Below are positions 34,495-44,125 of a stretch of DNA of 64,000 nucleotides, one piece after another. How positions within the stretch are numbered: the stretch's first letter is position 1; the number at the start of each line of letters is the position of its first letter. Made by a program: the position numbers and the translations under genes. The notes beneath the pieces were generated by a model. The model saw only the letters and a program-made list of their open reading frames with translations, did no database searches and was not told the DNA's origin. This DNA is from Rarobacter incanus. Its GTDB lineage: Bacteria > Actinomycetota > Actinomycetes > Actinomycetales > Cellulomonadaceae. The stretch covers positions 1,116,001 through 1,180,000 of the forward strand of contig NZ_VFNV01000001.1 of the NCBI RefSeq assembly GCF_006715765.1, read 5' to 3'.

Positions 34495-35811
34495 ATGGCA
34501 ACGGAACTCCAGATCACATCAGCGTCGGCCGACCCCGACCTACTCGATCTGCCGTGGGATGTCGCATTGGCGCAATGGCCCGCGAGTGTGCTGGCCGCGC
34601 TGCCTCGGGGTCTGTCGCGGCACGTGGTGCGGTTTGTGCGCATGTCGGGGCGGGTCATTGCGATCAAGGAAATCTCCGACATCGTCGCGCACGGCGAATA
34701 CGAGCTGCTGCGCAAGCTCGATCGGATGGACGTTCCCAGCGTCGTCCCGCTCGCGGTGATCACCGGGCGGGTGGATGCCGACGGCAATGCGCTCGAGGCC
34801 GCGCTGATCACCGAACACCTCCAGTATTCCCTTCCCTACCGCTCGCTGTTCAGCCACATCATGGGCGCGGACACCGCGACCAGGCTGATCGACGCGCTGG
34901 CGGTGCTGCTGGTGCGCCTCCACCTTGTCGGCTTCTACTGGGGCGATGTGTCGCTGTCCAACACGCTCTTTCGCCGCGACGCCGAAACATTTGCCGCGTA
35001 CCTGGTGGACGCGGAGACGGGCGCGCTCTACCCCAAACTCACCATCGGGCAGCGCTCGTACGATGTGGACCTCGCGCGCACCAACATCATCGGCGAATTG
35101 ATGGATCTGGAATCAGGCGGCGTACTGGACGAGGGCACCGACCTGATCGCCATCGGCGATTCCCTCGTTGAGCGTTACAACGAGCTGTGGGACGCGCTGA
35201 CCCTCGAAGAGTCCTTTTCAAAGGATGAACGCTGGCGCGTCAACGAGCGGATCGAGCGAGTCCACTCGCTCGGATTCGACGTCGACGAGCTCGCCATGTC
35301 CACCGAAGACGGCGGCCGGCGCGTGCGCATCCGCCCCAAGGTCGTCGAGGCCGGTTACCACTCGCGCAGGCTGGCGCAGCTCACCGGCCTGGAGGTGCAG
35401 GAGCATCAGGCCCGCCGCCTGCTATCGGATCTGGAGCACTACTGCGCGTTCGGCGAGAATCCGGGCTCCTCCGAGACGAAGCTGGCGCACCAGTGGCTGA
35501 CCGAGGTCTTCGAACCCACGATCCGGGCCGTCCCCGTGGCGCAACGCGGCAAGCTTCAGCCCGCCCAGCTATTCCACGAGGTTCTTGACCACCGCTGGTT
35601 CCTTTCCGAGCAGCAGTCGCGCGACGTCCCGATAATCGAGGCGGCGCGCTCATACGGTCATTCGGTGTTGCCGACCCGCGAGGCGGAGCAGGCGATCTTG
35701 GGGCTGACCCCCGAGCAGGCGGCGTCCATGGACGACGAGGCGATCGCCCGCGGTGTGGTGGACGACGACCTTGCCGAGGGCGACCTAGCCCAGCTGGGCC
35801 CCGACCTGTAG
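34495..35811 (+). CDS. DUF4032 kinase-like protein
   Basis: A 438-residue actinobacterial DUF4032 protein. The N-terminal half resembles small-molecule or lipopolysaccharide-type kinases: a Lys in 'VIAIKEI', a catalytic-loop-like 'HLVGFYWGDVSLSNTLF' (H-x5-GD-x4-N) and an acidic 'YLVDAETGALY' in the DFG position. The C-terminal half holds the DUF4032 region ('VHSLGFDVDELAMSTEDGGRRVRIRPKVVEAGYHSRRL', 'FHEVLDHRWFLSEQ'). There is no transmembrane segment. It follows the MsiK-like gene after a terminator, so it is probably an independent unit. Substrate unknown. Confidence 0.85.
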   Translation: MATELQITSASADPDLLDLPWDVALAQWPASVLAALPRGLSRHVVRFVRMSGRVIAIKEISDIVAHGEYELLRKLDRMDVPSVVPLAVITGRVDADGNALEAALITEHLQYSLPYRSLFSHIMGADTATRLIDALAVLLVRLHLVGFYWGDVSLSNTLFRRDAETFAAYLVDAETGALYPKLTIGQRSYDVDLARTNIIGELMDLESGGVLDEGTDLIAIGDSLVERYNELWDALTLEESFSKDERWRVNERIERVHSLGFDVDELAMSTEDGGRRVRIRPKVVEAGYHSRRLAQLTGLEVQEHQARRLLSDLEHYCAFGENPGSSETKLAHQWLTEVFEPTIRAVPVAQRGKLQPAQLFHEVLDHRWFLSEQQSRDVPIIEAARSYGHSVLPTREAEQAILGLTPEQAASMDDEAIARGVVDDDLAEGDLAQLGPDL

Positions 35812-35852
35812 GGCGGGCGCCGCGCCGCGCGCCTAACCCGCCCCGACAATCG

Positions 35853-36794
35853 CTATTCGGTGCGCTGCTTCGCCACCTCGTAGAGGGTGATCCCCGCCGC
35901 AACGGCGGCGTTCAGGGATTCCACGCTCGCGGCGATGGGAATGGAGACGATCGCGTCGCAGGTCTCGCGCACCAGGCGCGAAAGGCCCTCGCCCTCCGCC
36001 CCGACCACGACCACCAGCGGGTCCGCCGCGAACGGAAGCGCCGCGAGCGGCACGTCGCCCCCGGCATCAAGCCCGATGACAAACACGCCGGACTTCTTCA
36101 GGTCGTTGAGGGTGCGCACCAGGTTGGTCACCCGGGCGACCGGCACGCGCGCGGCGGCCCCCGCCGAAACCTTCCACGCCGCAACCGTGACCCCCGCCGC
36201 GCGCCGCGCGGGAACCAGCACCCCGTGCGCGCCGAATGCCCCGGCGGACCGCAAAACGGCGCCAACATTGCGCGGGTCCGTCACCGAATCGAGTGCCACC
36301 AGCAAAGGCGCCTGCGCCTTCGCCTCGGCGCCATCGAGTAGGTCCTCGACATCGCAGTACTCGTAGGGGGCGACCAGGAGGGCGATGCCCTGGTGGGCCG
36401 CGCCATCCGTGAGATCCTCAAGGTACTGCCGGGACGTTTCGACGACGCCGAGCCCGCGTTCCGCGCACAGTCGCAGGGCCTCGGTGATCCGGTCGTCGCT
36501 TTCCAACCGGTTCGCGATGTACAGGGTGCGCGCCTGCACCCCGGCGCGCAGCGCCTCCAGCACGGGGTTGCGTCCGGCAACGATCTCGCCGTCGATCTCC
36601 CGCTGCCGGCGGGCTCGCCGCGCCACCGCAGCGGGTTGTTCCTTCGACTTGTAGGCCTTGTGGTAGGGCCTGTCCTCCGCCTTCGGGGTGGGCCCCTTGC
36701 CCTCCAGCGCCCGGCGGCTATTGCCGCCGGATCCCACCTTCGGCGTCTTGGTGTGCTTGCGGACCGCCCCGCGCCGCTGCGAATTGCCCGCCAT
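35853..36794 (-). CDS. rlmB: 23S rRNA (guanosine-2'-O-)-methyltransferase RlmB, TrmH/SpoU family
   Basis: A 313-residue SpoU-family RNA 2'-O-methyltransferase. A basic N-terminus of about 75 residues comes first, then the L30e-like substrate-binding domain ('GEIVAGRNPVLEALRAG', 'GLGVVETSRQYLEDLTDGAAHQGIALLVAPYEY'). The knotted SPOUT domain follows ('VALDSVTDPRNVGAVLRSAGAFG', 'VVVGAEGEGLSRLVRETCD', 'IPIAASVESLNAAVAAGITLYE'). This is the RlmB/TrmH group 3 layout. ATG 36794 overlaps the cysS stop by one base (TAATG). The cysS-rlmB order is standard in actinobacteria. Confidence 0.95.
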   Translation of the reverse strand: MAGNSQRRGAVRKHTKTPKVGSGGNSRRALEGKGPTPKAEDRPYHKAYKSKEQPAAVARRARRQREIDGEIVAGRNPVLEALRAGVQARTLYIANRLESDDRITEALRLCAERGLGVVETSRQYLEDLTDGAAHQGIALLVAPYEYCDVEDLLDGAEAKAQAPLLVALDSVTDPRNVGAVLRSAGAFGAHGVLVPARRAAGVTVAAWKVSAGAAARVPVARVTNLVRTLNDLKKSGVFVIGLDAGGDVPLAALPFAADPLVVVVGAEGEGLSRLVRETCDAIVSIPIAASVESLNAAVAAGITLYEVAKQRTE

Positions 36795-38233
36795 TATTGT
36801 TCCTTCTCGTTGTCCAGCAAAGTCCACCTGGCCCCCGCGGGGCCGTCCTCGACATGAATTCCCGCCGCCGTGAGCACGTCGCGGACCCGGTCGGCGGTCG
36901 CGAAGTCGCGCTCGGCGCGCGCCTGCTTCCTGACGGCCAGTTGCGCCTCGACCAGATACCCGAGCGCGTCCATGGCCCGATTGTCCCGCGCGCTGGCCCA
37001 CTGCGGTGCCCCCGGGTCCAGCCCCAGCACATCCAAGATCGCGCGCACCTGCACCAGCGCCTCGCGCACCCGGGAATCGTCAGCATCAGCCAACGCAGAA
37101 TTACCGTCGCGCACCAGGTCGTGGACAACGGCCAACGCGGCAGGAACATTGAGATTGTCGTCGAAAGCTCGCACGGCGCGCAGGTCCAACGCGCTGGCGC
37201 CGACCTCGTCCTCGCTGACCGTCCCGACTCGTTCGCTGGCGCGTTGCACAAATCCGCTGAATCGCGCCCAGTTAGCGGCCGCATCGTGCAGCGTCTGTTC
37301 GGACCATTCGATCATTGAGGAATACTGCGCGCCACCCAGCGCCAACCGCAGCACCGCCGCCTCGTGCTCTCGCAGGATCTCCGTGACGGCCAGCCCGTTA
37401 CCGAGCGACTTGCCCATCTTCGCTCCGGCCACGGTGACCCACGCCGAGTGCATCCAGTAGCGCGCGAATCCGTCACCGGCAGCGTTGGATTGCGCCATCT
37501 CGTTCTCGTGGTGCGGAAAGCGCAGGTCCAGCCCGCCGCCGTGGATATCGAATTCGGGCCCCAGGTAGCGCGTGGCCATTGCGGAGCATTCCAAATGCCA
37601 CCCGGGCCGCCCCACGCCGAACGGCGTGTGCCAGCTGGCCGTCGCCGGTTCGCCATCCTTCGGCGCCTTCCACAGCGCGAAGTCGCGCGGGTCGCGTTTG
37701 GCGGACCCGTCGTCGCCCGCGCCTTCGCCGTCCCCCGCCAGCGTCGCGTCGTCGCGCTGGTTTGTCAGCGACCCGTACTGCGGCCAGGAACCGGTATCGA
37801 AGTACACGTTTCCGGGCGTCGTGGTGTAGGCGTGGCCGCGGGCAATCAGCCGCTCCATCAGCTCGATCATCTCGGGGACGTGCCCCGTCGCGTGCGGCTC
37901 GTAGGTGGGACGCAGGTTGCCGAGCGCGTCGTAGGCCGCGGTGAAGTACTGCTCGTTGATGTACGCCCACGCCCACCAGGGTTCGCCCGCCCGCGCGGCC
38001 TTCGCCAGGATCTTGTCGTCGATATCCGTGACGTTGCGAACCATGGTGACCTTGTTACCCGCGCGGCGCAACCAGCGCACCAAGATGTCGAACGCAACGG
38101 CGGAGCGCATATGGCCGATGTGCGGCGGCGACTGCACCGTCGCGCCACAAACGTAGATTCCGACCTGTCCCGCCACGCGTGGGACGAACGGACGGACCGT
38201 GCGGGTTGCAGTGTCGAAAAGTTGTAGAGCCAC
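36794..38233 (-). CDS. cysS: Cysteinyl-tRNA synthetase
   Basis: A 479-residue class-I synthetase charging tRNA-Cys. Zinc-binding Cys in '[17 protein letters not shown]', which also carries the HIGH-like motif; '[10 protein letters not shown]'; '[18 protein letters not shown]'; and '[21 protein letters not shown]'. The usual KMSKS loop reads '[10 protein letters not shown]', with Gly for the first Ser. All else suggests an active enzyme. It is first of the cysS-rlmB pair. The mycothiol ligase MshC is a CysS paralogue, but the full length and rlmB linkage favour CysS. Confidence 0.95.
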   Translation of the reverse strand: MALQLFDTATRTVRPFVPRVAGQVGIYVCGATVQSPPHIGHMRSAVAFDILVRWLRRAGNKVTMVRNVTDIDDKILAKAARAGEPWWAWAYINEQYFTAAYDALGNLRPTYEPHATGHVPEMIELMERLIARGHAYTTTPGNVYFDTGSWPQYGSLTNQRDDATLAGDGEGAGDDGSAKRDPRDFALWKAPKDGEPATASWHTPFGVGRPGWHLECSAMATRYLGPEFDIHGGGLDLRFPHHENEMAQSNAAGDGFARYWMHSAWVTVAGAKMGKSLGNGLAVTEILREHEAAVLRLALGGAQYSSMIEWSEQTLHDAAANWARFSGFVQRASERVGTVSEDEVGASALDLRAVRAFDDNLNVPAALAVVHDLVRDGNSALADADDSRVREALVQVRAILDVLGLDPGAPQWASARDNRAMDALGYLVEAQLAVRKQARAERDFATADRVRDVLTAAGIHVEDGPAGARWTLLDNEKEQ

Positions 38234-38282
38234 GTTGCAAGGGTACCTTTCCTGGCGGTTCGCGCGCCCGGGCCCGCGTCGC

Positions 38283-38801
38283 CTAGCCTGAATGTGTCGG
38301 CGCGTCCGCGCTGCGGTACACGATCGCCGTCGCTATCGCCGCCGCGCCCTCGGCCCGCCCCGTTAGCCCCAAACCGTCAGTCGTGGTGGCAATCACGGTG
38401 ACGTCCGCACCCGCCGCCGCCGTGAGTTGCGCTTGCGCCTCGTGGCGCCGCGGGGCGAACTTCGGTCGATTGGCAATGAGCTGGACGCTCACGTTGCCGA
38501 TTTCAAACCCATTGGCACGGACGAGTTCCGCGCAATGCCGCAGTAGCGTCGCGCCGGAGGCACCGCTCCACCGCGGATCCCCGGTGCCAAATATCGTTCC
38601 CAGGTCCCCGATTCCTGCGGCGCTAAGCAGCGCATCGCAGGATGCGTGCGCCACGACGTCGGCGTCGGAGTGCCCGTCTAGTCCGCCGTCATCCGCCCAC
38701 TTCAGCCCCGCGACCCACAGCGGCCTGCCGCTGCCGGGCGCCGTGAATGCGTGGACATCGACACCGGTGCCCACGCGCGGAATGGCGAAATGCGGGCTCA
38801 T
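38283..38801 (-). CDS. ispF: 2-C-methyl-D-erythritol 2,4-cyclodiphosphate synthase
   Basis: A 172-residue IspF of the non-mevalonate isoprenoid pathway. The metal-binding 'GTGVDVHAF' (Asp, His) and '[32 protein letters not shown]' are canonical, as is '[24 protein letters not shown]'. The C-terminal '[15 protein letters not shown]' closes the active site. Homologues usually follow ispD, but carD lies only 32 bases upstream here and ispD is not present. Length is normal. Confidence 0.96.
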   Translation of the reverse strand: MSPHFAIPRVGTGVDVHAFTAPGSGRPLWVAGLKWADDGGLDGHSDADVVAHASCDALLSAAGIGDLGTIFGTGDPRWSGASGATLLRHCAELVRANGFEIGNVSVQLIANRPKFAPRRHEAQAQLTAAAGADVTVIATTTDGLGLTGRAEGAAAIATAIVYRSADAPTHSG

Positions 38802-38833
38802 GTGTCAGGGGCCTACCGGCATATCCCGAAGCG

Positions 38834-39316
38834 TCAGGAAGCCAGCACCTTGTTAAGCAGTTCCTCCGCGACGCCCTCATCCGTGCGCTCCGCCAACGCG
38901 AGCTCGGAGACCAGGATCTGGCGGGCGCGCGCAAGCATCCGCTTCTCGCCGGTCGAAAGCCCCCGGTCGGTGCTGCGACGCGAGAGGTCACGAACCACTT
39001 CCGCAACCTTGATGACGTCACCCGACGCAATTTTCTCGACGTTCGCCTTGAAACGCCGCGACCAGTTGGCGGGTTCTTCGCATTCTTGCGCCCGTAACAC
39101 CTCAAAGACGCGGTCGAGGCCTTCTTGGCCGACGACGTCGCGCACACCGACCAGGTCGATGTTGTCAGCGGGAACCTCGATGGTCAGATCACCCTGGGTG
39201 ACACGGAGCTTGAGGTAGACCTTGTCCTGCCCACGGATAGTACGCGTCTTGATCTCTTCGATCGTTGCGGCACCGTGATGTGGGTAAACAACGGTCTCGC
39301 CAACTGTGAACGTCAT
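38834..39316 (-). CDS. carD: CarD-family RNA polymerase-binding regulator
   Basis: A 160-residue CarD, which binds the RNA polymerase beta subunit and stabilises open complexes, notably at rRNA promoters. The N-terminal Tudor-like RNAP-interaction domain ('[22 protein letters not shown]', '[17 protein letters not shown]') is followed by a helical DNA-binding domain ('[60 protein letters not shown]'), as in mycobacteria. AAAGGGGA lies upstream of ATG 39316, behind a good promoter. Confidence 0.96.
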   Translation of the reverse strand: MTFTVGETVVYPHHGAATIEEIKTRTIRGQDKVYLKLRVTQGDLTIEVPADNIDLVGVRDVVGQEGLDRVFEVLRAQECEEPANWSRRFKANVEKIASGDVIKVAEVVRDLSRRSTDRGLSTGEKRMLARARQILVSELALAERTDEGVAEELLNKVLAS

Positions 39317-39344
39317 GTGCAGATGTCCCCTTTCGCGGATCTCT

Positions 39345-39373
39345 ATTCTATCACGAGGGGAATTTCACACTAA
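39345..39373 (-). promoter_or_regulatory. carD promoter
   Basis: Minus strand: -35 TTAGTG (39368-39373), 17-base spacer, -10 TAGAAT (39345-39350). It lies 29 bases upstream of the carD ATG. Confidence 0.65.
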
Positions 39374-39440
39374 GATGGTCGTTTGGGCCGAAATGCCCGT
39401 TCACAACCGTCTTTCAGAACCGTTCGCCAGGGAGTTGTAA

Positions 39441-39923
39441 GTGCGTACCTCCGGAACCCGTCGCCGCGCGGCGATCATCGCAACCACGATCGCGGGCCTC
39501 GTCGCTGTGTCTGCTTGCAGCCCCGTGACAACCGACATGAACTACGCGCCGTCCGACGGGGTGCGCGCGAGCGTGAGCACGGTGACCGGAATCAATCTGC
39601 TTGCCGTCGCCAACGACGAGGGCACGCGCGCGAACTTTGTGGGCGCGTTCACCAACTCAGGGAGCGAGTCGGTCAACGTGACTCTGGAGATTCCGACCGG
39701 CACCATAGTCGCCGACAAGACCGTTGCCGCCCGCGGGCTCGTTGATTACAACCAGGACACGCCGCTTTCCCTTCAGGACCTGAGCGGGGCCAAGCCCGGC
39801 ACGTTCTTGACCGCCACGATCAAGGCGGGCGACCAGAGCACGCAGGTGCGGATCCCGGTGCTTGGGCACCGCGAGGAGCAGGGCGTGGACCACTACAACG
39901 ATCTGGTTCCCAGCGGCGAGTAG
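39441..39923 (+). CDS. Small hypothetical lipoprotein
   Basis: A 160-residue exported protein. It has an Arg-rich n-region, hydrophobic 'AAIIATTIAGLVAVSAC' with a lipobox ending V-S-A-C, and a mature part with alternating strands ('NLLAVANDEGTRANFVGAFTNSGSESVNVTLEIPTGTIVADKTV'), which suggests an immunoglobulin-like beta domain. It is similar in layout to small actinobacterial lipoproteins encoded beside carD or the pst genes. GTG 39441 is preceded by AGGGAG. No enzymatic motif is visible. Confidence 0.8.
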   Translation: MRTSGTRRRAAIIATTIAGLVAVSACSPVTTDMNYAPSDGVRASVSTVTGINLLAVANDEGTRANFVGAFTNSGSESVNVTLEIPTGTIVADKTVAARGLVDYNQDTPLSLQDLSGAKPGTFLTATIKAGDQSTQVRIPVLGHREEQGVDHYNDLVPSGE

Positions 39924-39993
39924 CCCGCGGCGGACGTCGCGGGGGCGGCCCGCAGGCGGCCAAGGGGCCGGCCCAACCGCGACGACACCCTCT

Positions 39994-40773
39994 TTAGCCG
40001 AAGCGGCCCGAGATGTAGTCTTCGGTCGCGGCGACCGACGGCGTCGAGAAGATCGTCGAGGTGTTGTCGATTTCGATCAGCTTGCCGGGCTTACCGGTCC
40101 CCGCGATATTGAAGAAGGCCGTCCTGTCACTCACGCGGGCGGCCTGCTGCATGTTGTGCGTCACGATCACGATCGTGAAGCGCTCCTTGAGCTCCGTGAT
40201 CAGATCCTCGATCGCGAGCGTTGAAATCGGGTCCAGCGCCGAGCACGGTTCGTCCATCAGCAACACGTCCGGCTGCACCGCGATCGCGCGGGCGATGCAC
40301 AGGCGCTGCTGCTGACCGCCCGACAGGGAGGCGCCGGGTCGATCGAGGCGGTCCTTGACCTCGTTCCACAGGTTCGCGCCGCGCAGGGAATGCTCCACGA
40401 TCTGGTCGGCGTCGGACTTCGAAATCCGCTTGTTGTTGAGCTTGATGCCCGCAAGCACGTTTTCCGCGATCGACATGGTCGGGAACGGATTGGGTCGCTG
40501 AAAGACCATCCCGATGTGCCGGCGCACCGCGACCGGGTCGATCCCCGGGCCGTACAGGTCGGTTCCGTCGATCAGCGCCTCGCCGGTCACCCGCGCCCCC
40601 GGAATGACCTCATGCATCCGGTTGAGGGTGCGCAAGAACGTCGACTTGCCGCACCCCGACGGCCCGATCAGCGCCGTGACCTGGCGCGGCTCGATAGACA
40701 TCGTGACGCCCTCGACGGCAAGAAAATCGCCGTAATACACGTTCAGGTCCTTGACATCAATTCTCTTCGACAT
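39994..40773 (-). CDS. pstB: Phosphate ABC transporter ATP-binding protein
   Basis: A 259-residue ATPase of the high-affinity phosphate importer. Walker A 'GPSGCGKST', Q-loop '[17 protein letters not shown]', signature '[16 protein letters not shown]', Walker B '[13 protein letters not shown]', H-loop 'VTHNMQQA', and the PstB-specific N-terminus '[20 protein letters not shown]'. I chose ATG 40773 because AGGA lies upstream and homologues start here. It is last in the pstSCAB operon, so it energises PstC/PstA import of phosphate delivered by PstS. Confidence 0.97.
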   Translation of the reverse strand: MSKRIDVKDLNVYYGDFLAVEGVTMSIEPRQVTALIGPSGCGKSTFLRTLNRMHEVIPGARVTGEALIDGTDLYGPGIDPVAVRRHIGMVFQRPNPFPTMSIAENVLAGIKLNNKRISKSDADQIVEHSLRGANLWNEVKDRLDRPGASLSGGQQQRLCIARAIAVQPDVLLMDEPCSALDPISTLAIEDLITELKERFTIVIVTHNMQQAARVSDRTAFFNIAGTGKPGKLIEIDNTSTIFSTPSVAATEDYISGRFG

Positions 40774-40855
40774 CTCTTCGTTTCCTATCCGACGGTCCCG
40801 ATAACGCACACTTGGGTGCGGGGAGGCGGGACTCGTCCATCAAAATTCCTGTAAA

Positions 40856-41767
40856 TTACTTGGCGATCTTCGGCGAGAACTTCTTGGCGATAAAACGGGC
40901 CAGCAGGTTGAGCGCCATCACGATGATGATCAGCGTCAATGCGGCCGCCCACGCGCGATCGATGCCGACTCCGCCCTTGGAATACTCGGTGTATGCAAAC
41001 ACCGGCAGGGTCGCCATGCGGCCGGAAAACACGTCGTAATTCACGCGCGTCATCATCCCCACCGCAATGAGCAAGGGAGCGGTTTCACCGATGACCCGCG
41101 CGATTGCGAGCATCACGCCGGTGACGATTCCCGCAATCGACGTGCGCAGCACGACCTTGACGATCGTGAGCCACTTCGGCACGCCGAGCGCGTACGCCGC
41201 CTCGCGCAGTTCGTTCGGGACGATTCGCAGCATTTCCTCGACGCTGCGGATCACGACCGGAGTCATCAATAGCGCCAGCGCCACCGCGCCCATGACGCCC
41301 GCGCGATACGCGGGCCCCGCCACCAGGGTGAAGACCGCGAACGCAAACAGCCCCGCGACGATCGACGGGATTCCGGTCATGACGTCAACGAAGAACGTGA
41401 TGGCGCGCGACAGCCGCCCACCGTTGCCGTATTCGACCAAATAGATGGCCGTCAGCAGGCCGATGGGCACGGCGATGACCGCAGCGACGAGGGTGATCAG
41501 CAAGGTCCCAACGATTGCGTGCGCGGCACCGCCAGAGGTCATTGACCCGAACACGCCAACCATGTCGGTTGTCAGGAACGACCAGCCGAACAGCTTCGCC
41601 CCGCGCTCAACCACGATCCACAGCAGTGAAACCAGCGGCACCAACGCGATTGCGAAGGCGATGTAGATCAGCGCCCTAGATAGCCCGTTCGCGAACCGGC
41701 GCGAGCGTGAAATGGGCGGAAACGCCAGCGCGGCAGGCAGCGCCTGGTTCTCAGTAAGTGCGCTCAT
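40856..41767 (-). CDS. pstA: Phosphate ABC transporter permease PstA
   Basis: A 303-residue integral membrane subunit with about six transmembrane helices ('ALIYIAFAIALVPLVSLLWIVV', 'IVGTLLITLVAAVIAVPIGLLTAIYLVEYG' and others). The binding-protein-dependent transport EAA-type loop 'ELREAAYALGVPKWLTIVKVVL' contacts PstB. ATG 41767 is one base past the pstC stop, so the two are coupled. It belongs to the pstSCAB operon and is probably induced by phosphate limitation through RegX3. Confidence 0.96.
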   Translation of the reverse strand: MSALTENQALPAALAFPPISRSRRFANGLSRALIYIAFAIALVPLVSLLWIVVERGAKLFGWSFLTTDMVGVFGSMTSGGAAHAIVGTLLITLVAAVIAVPIGLLTAIYLVEYGNGGRLSRAITFFVDVMTGIPSIVAGLFAFAVFTLVAGPAYRAGVMGAVALALLMTPVVIRSVEEMLRIVPNELREAAYALGVPKWLTIVKVVLRTSIAGIVTGVMLAIARVIGETAPLLIAVGMMTRVNYDVFSGRMATLPVFAYTEYSKGGVGIDRAWAAALTLIIIVMALNLLARFIAKKFSPKIAK

Positions 41768-41768
41768 G

Positions 41769-42797
41769 TCAGTTTGCCCCCGAAAAGTCCTTGCGCCGGG
41801 CAATGATGGCCCGTGCGCCCATGTTGACCAGGAAGGTGAATACGAACAGCGCCAACCCGGTCGCGATCAGCACAGACACCGACAGGCCCGAGGCCTCGGG
41901 GAATTGCGCGGCGATGTTCGCGGCGATCGTTTGGTGCTGGCCCGGCTTGAGGAGATAGAACGAGTACAGGAATCCCGGGGAAATGACCATCAGCACGGCC
42001 ATCGTTTCACCGAGAGCCCGGCCAAGGCCCAGCATCGCAGCGGAGATCACACCGGAGCGGCCGAAGGGCAGCACCGCCATCTTGATGAGTTCCCACTTGG
42101 TGGCGCCCAGCGCCAACGCCGCCTCCTCGTGCAGCTTTGGGGTTTGCAAGAAGACTTCGCGCGCGACCGCGGTGATGATCGGAAGGATCATCACGGCGAG
42201 CACCAGCGACGCCGAGAGCACATTCTTGGCGGGCGCCTGATAATCCGCGAATAGGGGTATGAAGCCAAGGGTCTTCGAAAGCCACGTGAACACCGGGTTC
42301 AGCACCGGCAGCAGCCACAGGGCGCCCCACAGCCCGAACACAACCGACGGGATCGCGGCCAGCAGGTCGATCACGTAGGCGAGCGTTTGCGCTACGCGCC
42401 GCGGCGCATAGTGCGAAATGAACAGGGCAATCCCGAGAGAGAGCGGCACCGCGAAAACTAGCGCCAGAACGGAAGATAGCAACGTCCCGAACACCAGCGG
42501 CCCGATGTAGCCCGCAAGCGACGTGCTCTTGAACCACGAGATCTTTTCGAGATCGCTGGTCTTTGCCGTCAGCGCCGGCCACGCCTCGATGATCAAGAAC
42601 ACCGCTACGGCGGCCAGGACCACGAGGATGAAGATGCCGGCAGCCCGCGACAGGCCGGAAAACAAGACGCTCCCCCACTGGGGCCGTCCTATGGCTTTGA
42701 TGTCTGAGGTGGCAGGCTCTGCCTTCACCTCGACCGTGGTTGTTGCGGGCCGTTCGGTGAGCACGCGACGCTCCTTGGTTTGTGCCGTCAGATTCAT
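41769..42797 (-). CDS. pstC: Phosphate ABC transporter permease PstC
   Basis: A 342-residue permease with six or more transmembrane helices. The N-terminus is a polar extension, then 'AAGIFILVVLAAVAVFLIIEAW'. The conserved 'YVIDLLAAIPSVVFGLWGALWLLP' and the EAA loop 'KLHEEAALALGATKWELIKMAVLPFGRSGV' are present. The start is uncertain: ATG 42797 is used here, but the frame is open to GTG 42857, and neither has a strong ribosome-binding site. It lies between pstS and pstA in one operon. Confidence 0.95.
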   Translation of the reverse strand: MNLTAQTKERRVLTERPATTTVEVKAEPATSDIKAIGRPQWGSVLFSGLSRAAGIFILVVLAAVAVFLIIEAWPALTAKTSDLEKISWFKSTSLAGYIGPLVFGTLLSSVLALVFAVPLSLGIALFISHYAPRRVAQTLAYVIDLLAAIPSVVFGLWGALWLLPVLNPVFTWLSKTLGFIPLFADYQAPAKNVLSASLVLAVMILPIITAVAREVFLQTPKLHEEAALALGATKWELIKMAVLPFGRSGVISAAMLGLGRALGETMAVLMVISPGFLYSFYLLKPGQHQTIAANIAAQFPEASGLSVSVLIATGLALFVFTFLVNMGARAIIARRKDFSGAN

Positions 42798-42884
42798 AGT
42801 GTTCGCACTCGAGCCCGGCGCGGGATCGGCAGCGGATTCACGCTCCCAATCCCGCACCGGGCTGTCGAATGATCGGCGCTGCTA

Positions 42885-44024
42885 CTAGCCGGCCAACTTG
42901 ATGGAGTCGATGGCGCTCTGTACTTCGGCGCTCAGCGCCGACGAAATCGGTGCCGATCCGGCGACCGCGGCGTCAGCGGCCCGCGCCTGCCCCTCGGAGC
43001 TGGCGACGTAGGTCAGGAAGGCCTTGACGTTGTCGACATCGGCCTGCTTGTCGTAGACCGAGCAAGCGATCTCGTACGAGACGAGAACCAGCGGGTAGGC
43101 GCCGGCCTCGGTTGTCTTGCGGTCGAGCTCAACGACCAGGCGGTTTGACGTGGCGTTGGCCGCGCGCGGGGAAGCGTCAACGACCTTGGCAGCGGCCTCG
43201 GCCGAGTAGGGAACGTAGTCGTCCCCGACCTTGATCGCTACGGTACCCAGGTCGCCGGCGCGGGAGGCGTCAGCGTAGCCGATCGCGCCCTCGGCACCCG
43301 AGACGGTGTCGACCATGCCCTGAGTTTTGGCACCGGACTGGCCGCCATCGATCGGCCACGTCCCGCTGGCCTCATGCGTCCAGGCGCCGTCCGAGGCCTT
43401 TTCGAGGTAGTCCGTGAAGTTCTCGGTCGTGCCCGATTCGTCCGAACGGTGGACCGGGATGATGGCGGTCGAGGGAAGCTTCACATCGGGGTTTTGCTCG
43501 GCAATTGCCTTGTCATCCCAGGTGGTGATCTCGCCCGCGAAAATCTTCGCGAGGGTCGCCGCGTCGAGGTTCAGGTGCTCGGCGCCCAGCCCGGGCAGGT
43601 TGTAGATGACCGCGATCGGGCTCACGTACACGGGAAGTTCCAGGGCCTCGCCGCCGAAGCAACGCTCCTTGGCCGACGCGATCTCCTCATCGGACAGCGC
43701 GGCATCCGAGCCCGCAAACTGCACCGCACCCGAGAGGAACTGCTCGCGCCCCGCGCCCGATCCCTGCGGGTCGTAGGTGACCGTCACGCCAGGCTCCTGG
43801 TCGTTGAATCCAGCGACCCACCCCTCCATGGCCTTTTCCTGCGACGAAGCGCCGGAGCCTGCCAGCTGGCCCGACAGCGAACCGGCCGCTGCGGAGCTCT
43901 GGCCACCGGTGGCGTTCGATGCCGAAGACGATGATTCCGACGAGCTGGAGCATGCTCCGAGCGTCAGGGCGAGGGCACCGACAACGGCTACTCCACCCCA
44001 GCGAGAACGACGGTTCAGGTTCAC
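42885..44024 (-). CDS. pstS: Phosphate-binding lipoprotein PstS
   Basis: A 379-residue substrate-binding lipoprotein. The signal has lipobox 'LTLGAC' followed by a Ser-rich tether. The mature protein shows the PstS phosphate site: 'LAGSGASSQEKAMEGWV', 'DPQGSGAGREQFLSGAVQFAGSDAAL', 'VHRSDESGTTENFTDYL'. I chose GTG 44024; AAGGATGG lies about 10 bases upstream, while ATG 44036 overlaps that sequence. First gene of pstSCAB. A two-unit PHO box lies about 100 bases upstream. Confidence 0.96.
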   Translation of the reverse strand: MNLNRRSRWGGVAVVGALALTLGACSSSSESSSSASNATGGQSSAAAGSLSGQLAGSGASSQEKAMEGWVAGFNDQEPGVTVTYDPQGSGAGREQFLSGAVQFAGSDAALSDEEIASAKERCFGGEALELPVYVSPIAVIYNLPGLGAEHLNLDAATLAKIFAGEITTWDDKAIAEQNPDVKLPSTAIIPVHRSDESGTTENFTDYLEKASDGAWTHEASGTWPIDGGQSGAKTQGMVDTVSGAEGAIGYADASRAGDLGTVAIKVGDDYVPYSAEAAAKVVDASPRAANATSNRLVVELDRKTTEAGAYPLVLVSYEIACSVYDKQADVDNVKAFLTYVASSEGQARAADAAVAGSAPISSALSAEVQSAIDSIKLAG

Positions 44025-44125
44025 GATAGTGTCCATCCTTTTTAGCAATGTGGGCGTCACATGCCATCAGCGGTTCGCCAACGACAAGTTGCACGCTACG
44101 CACCGCGGGTAGCCAGCGGCTTGGC

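Noticed and set aside
36794-38233. CysS considered to be the mycothiol ligase MshC
   Set aside because: The 479-residue length and linkage to rlmB match CysS; MshC is shorter and lies in other contexts.
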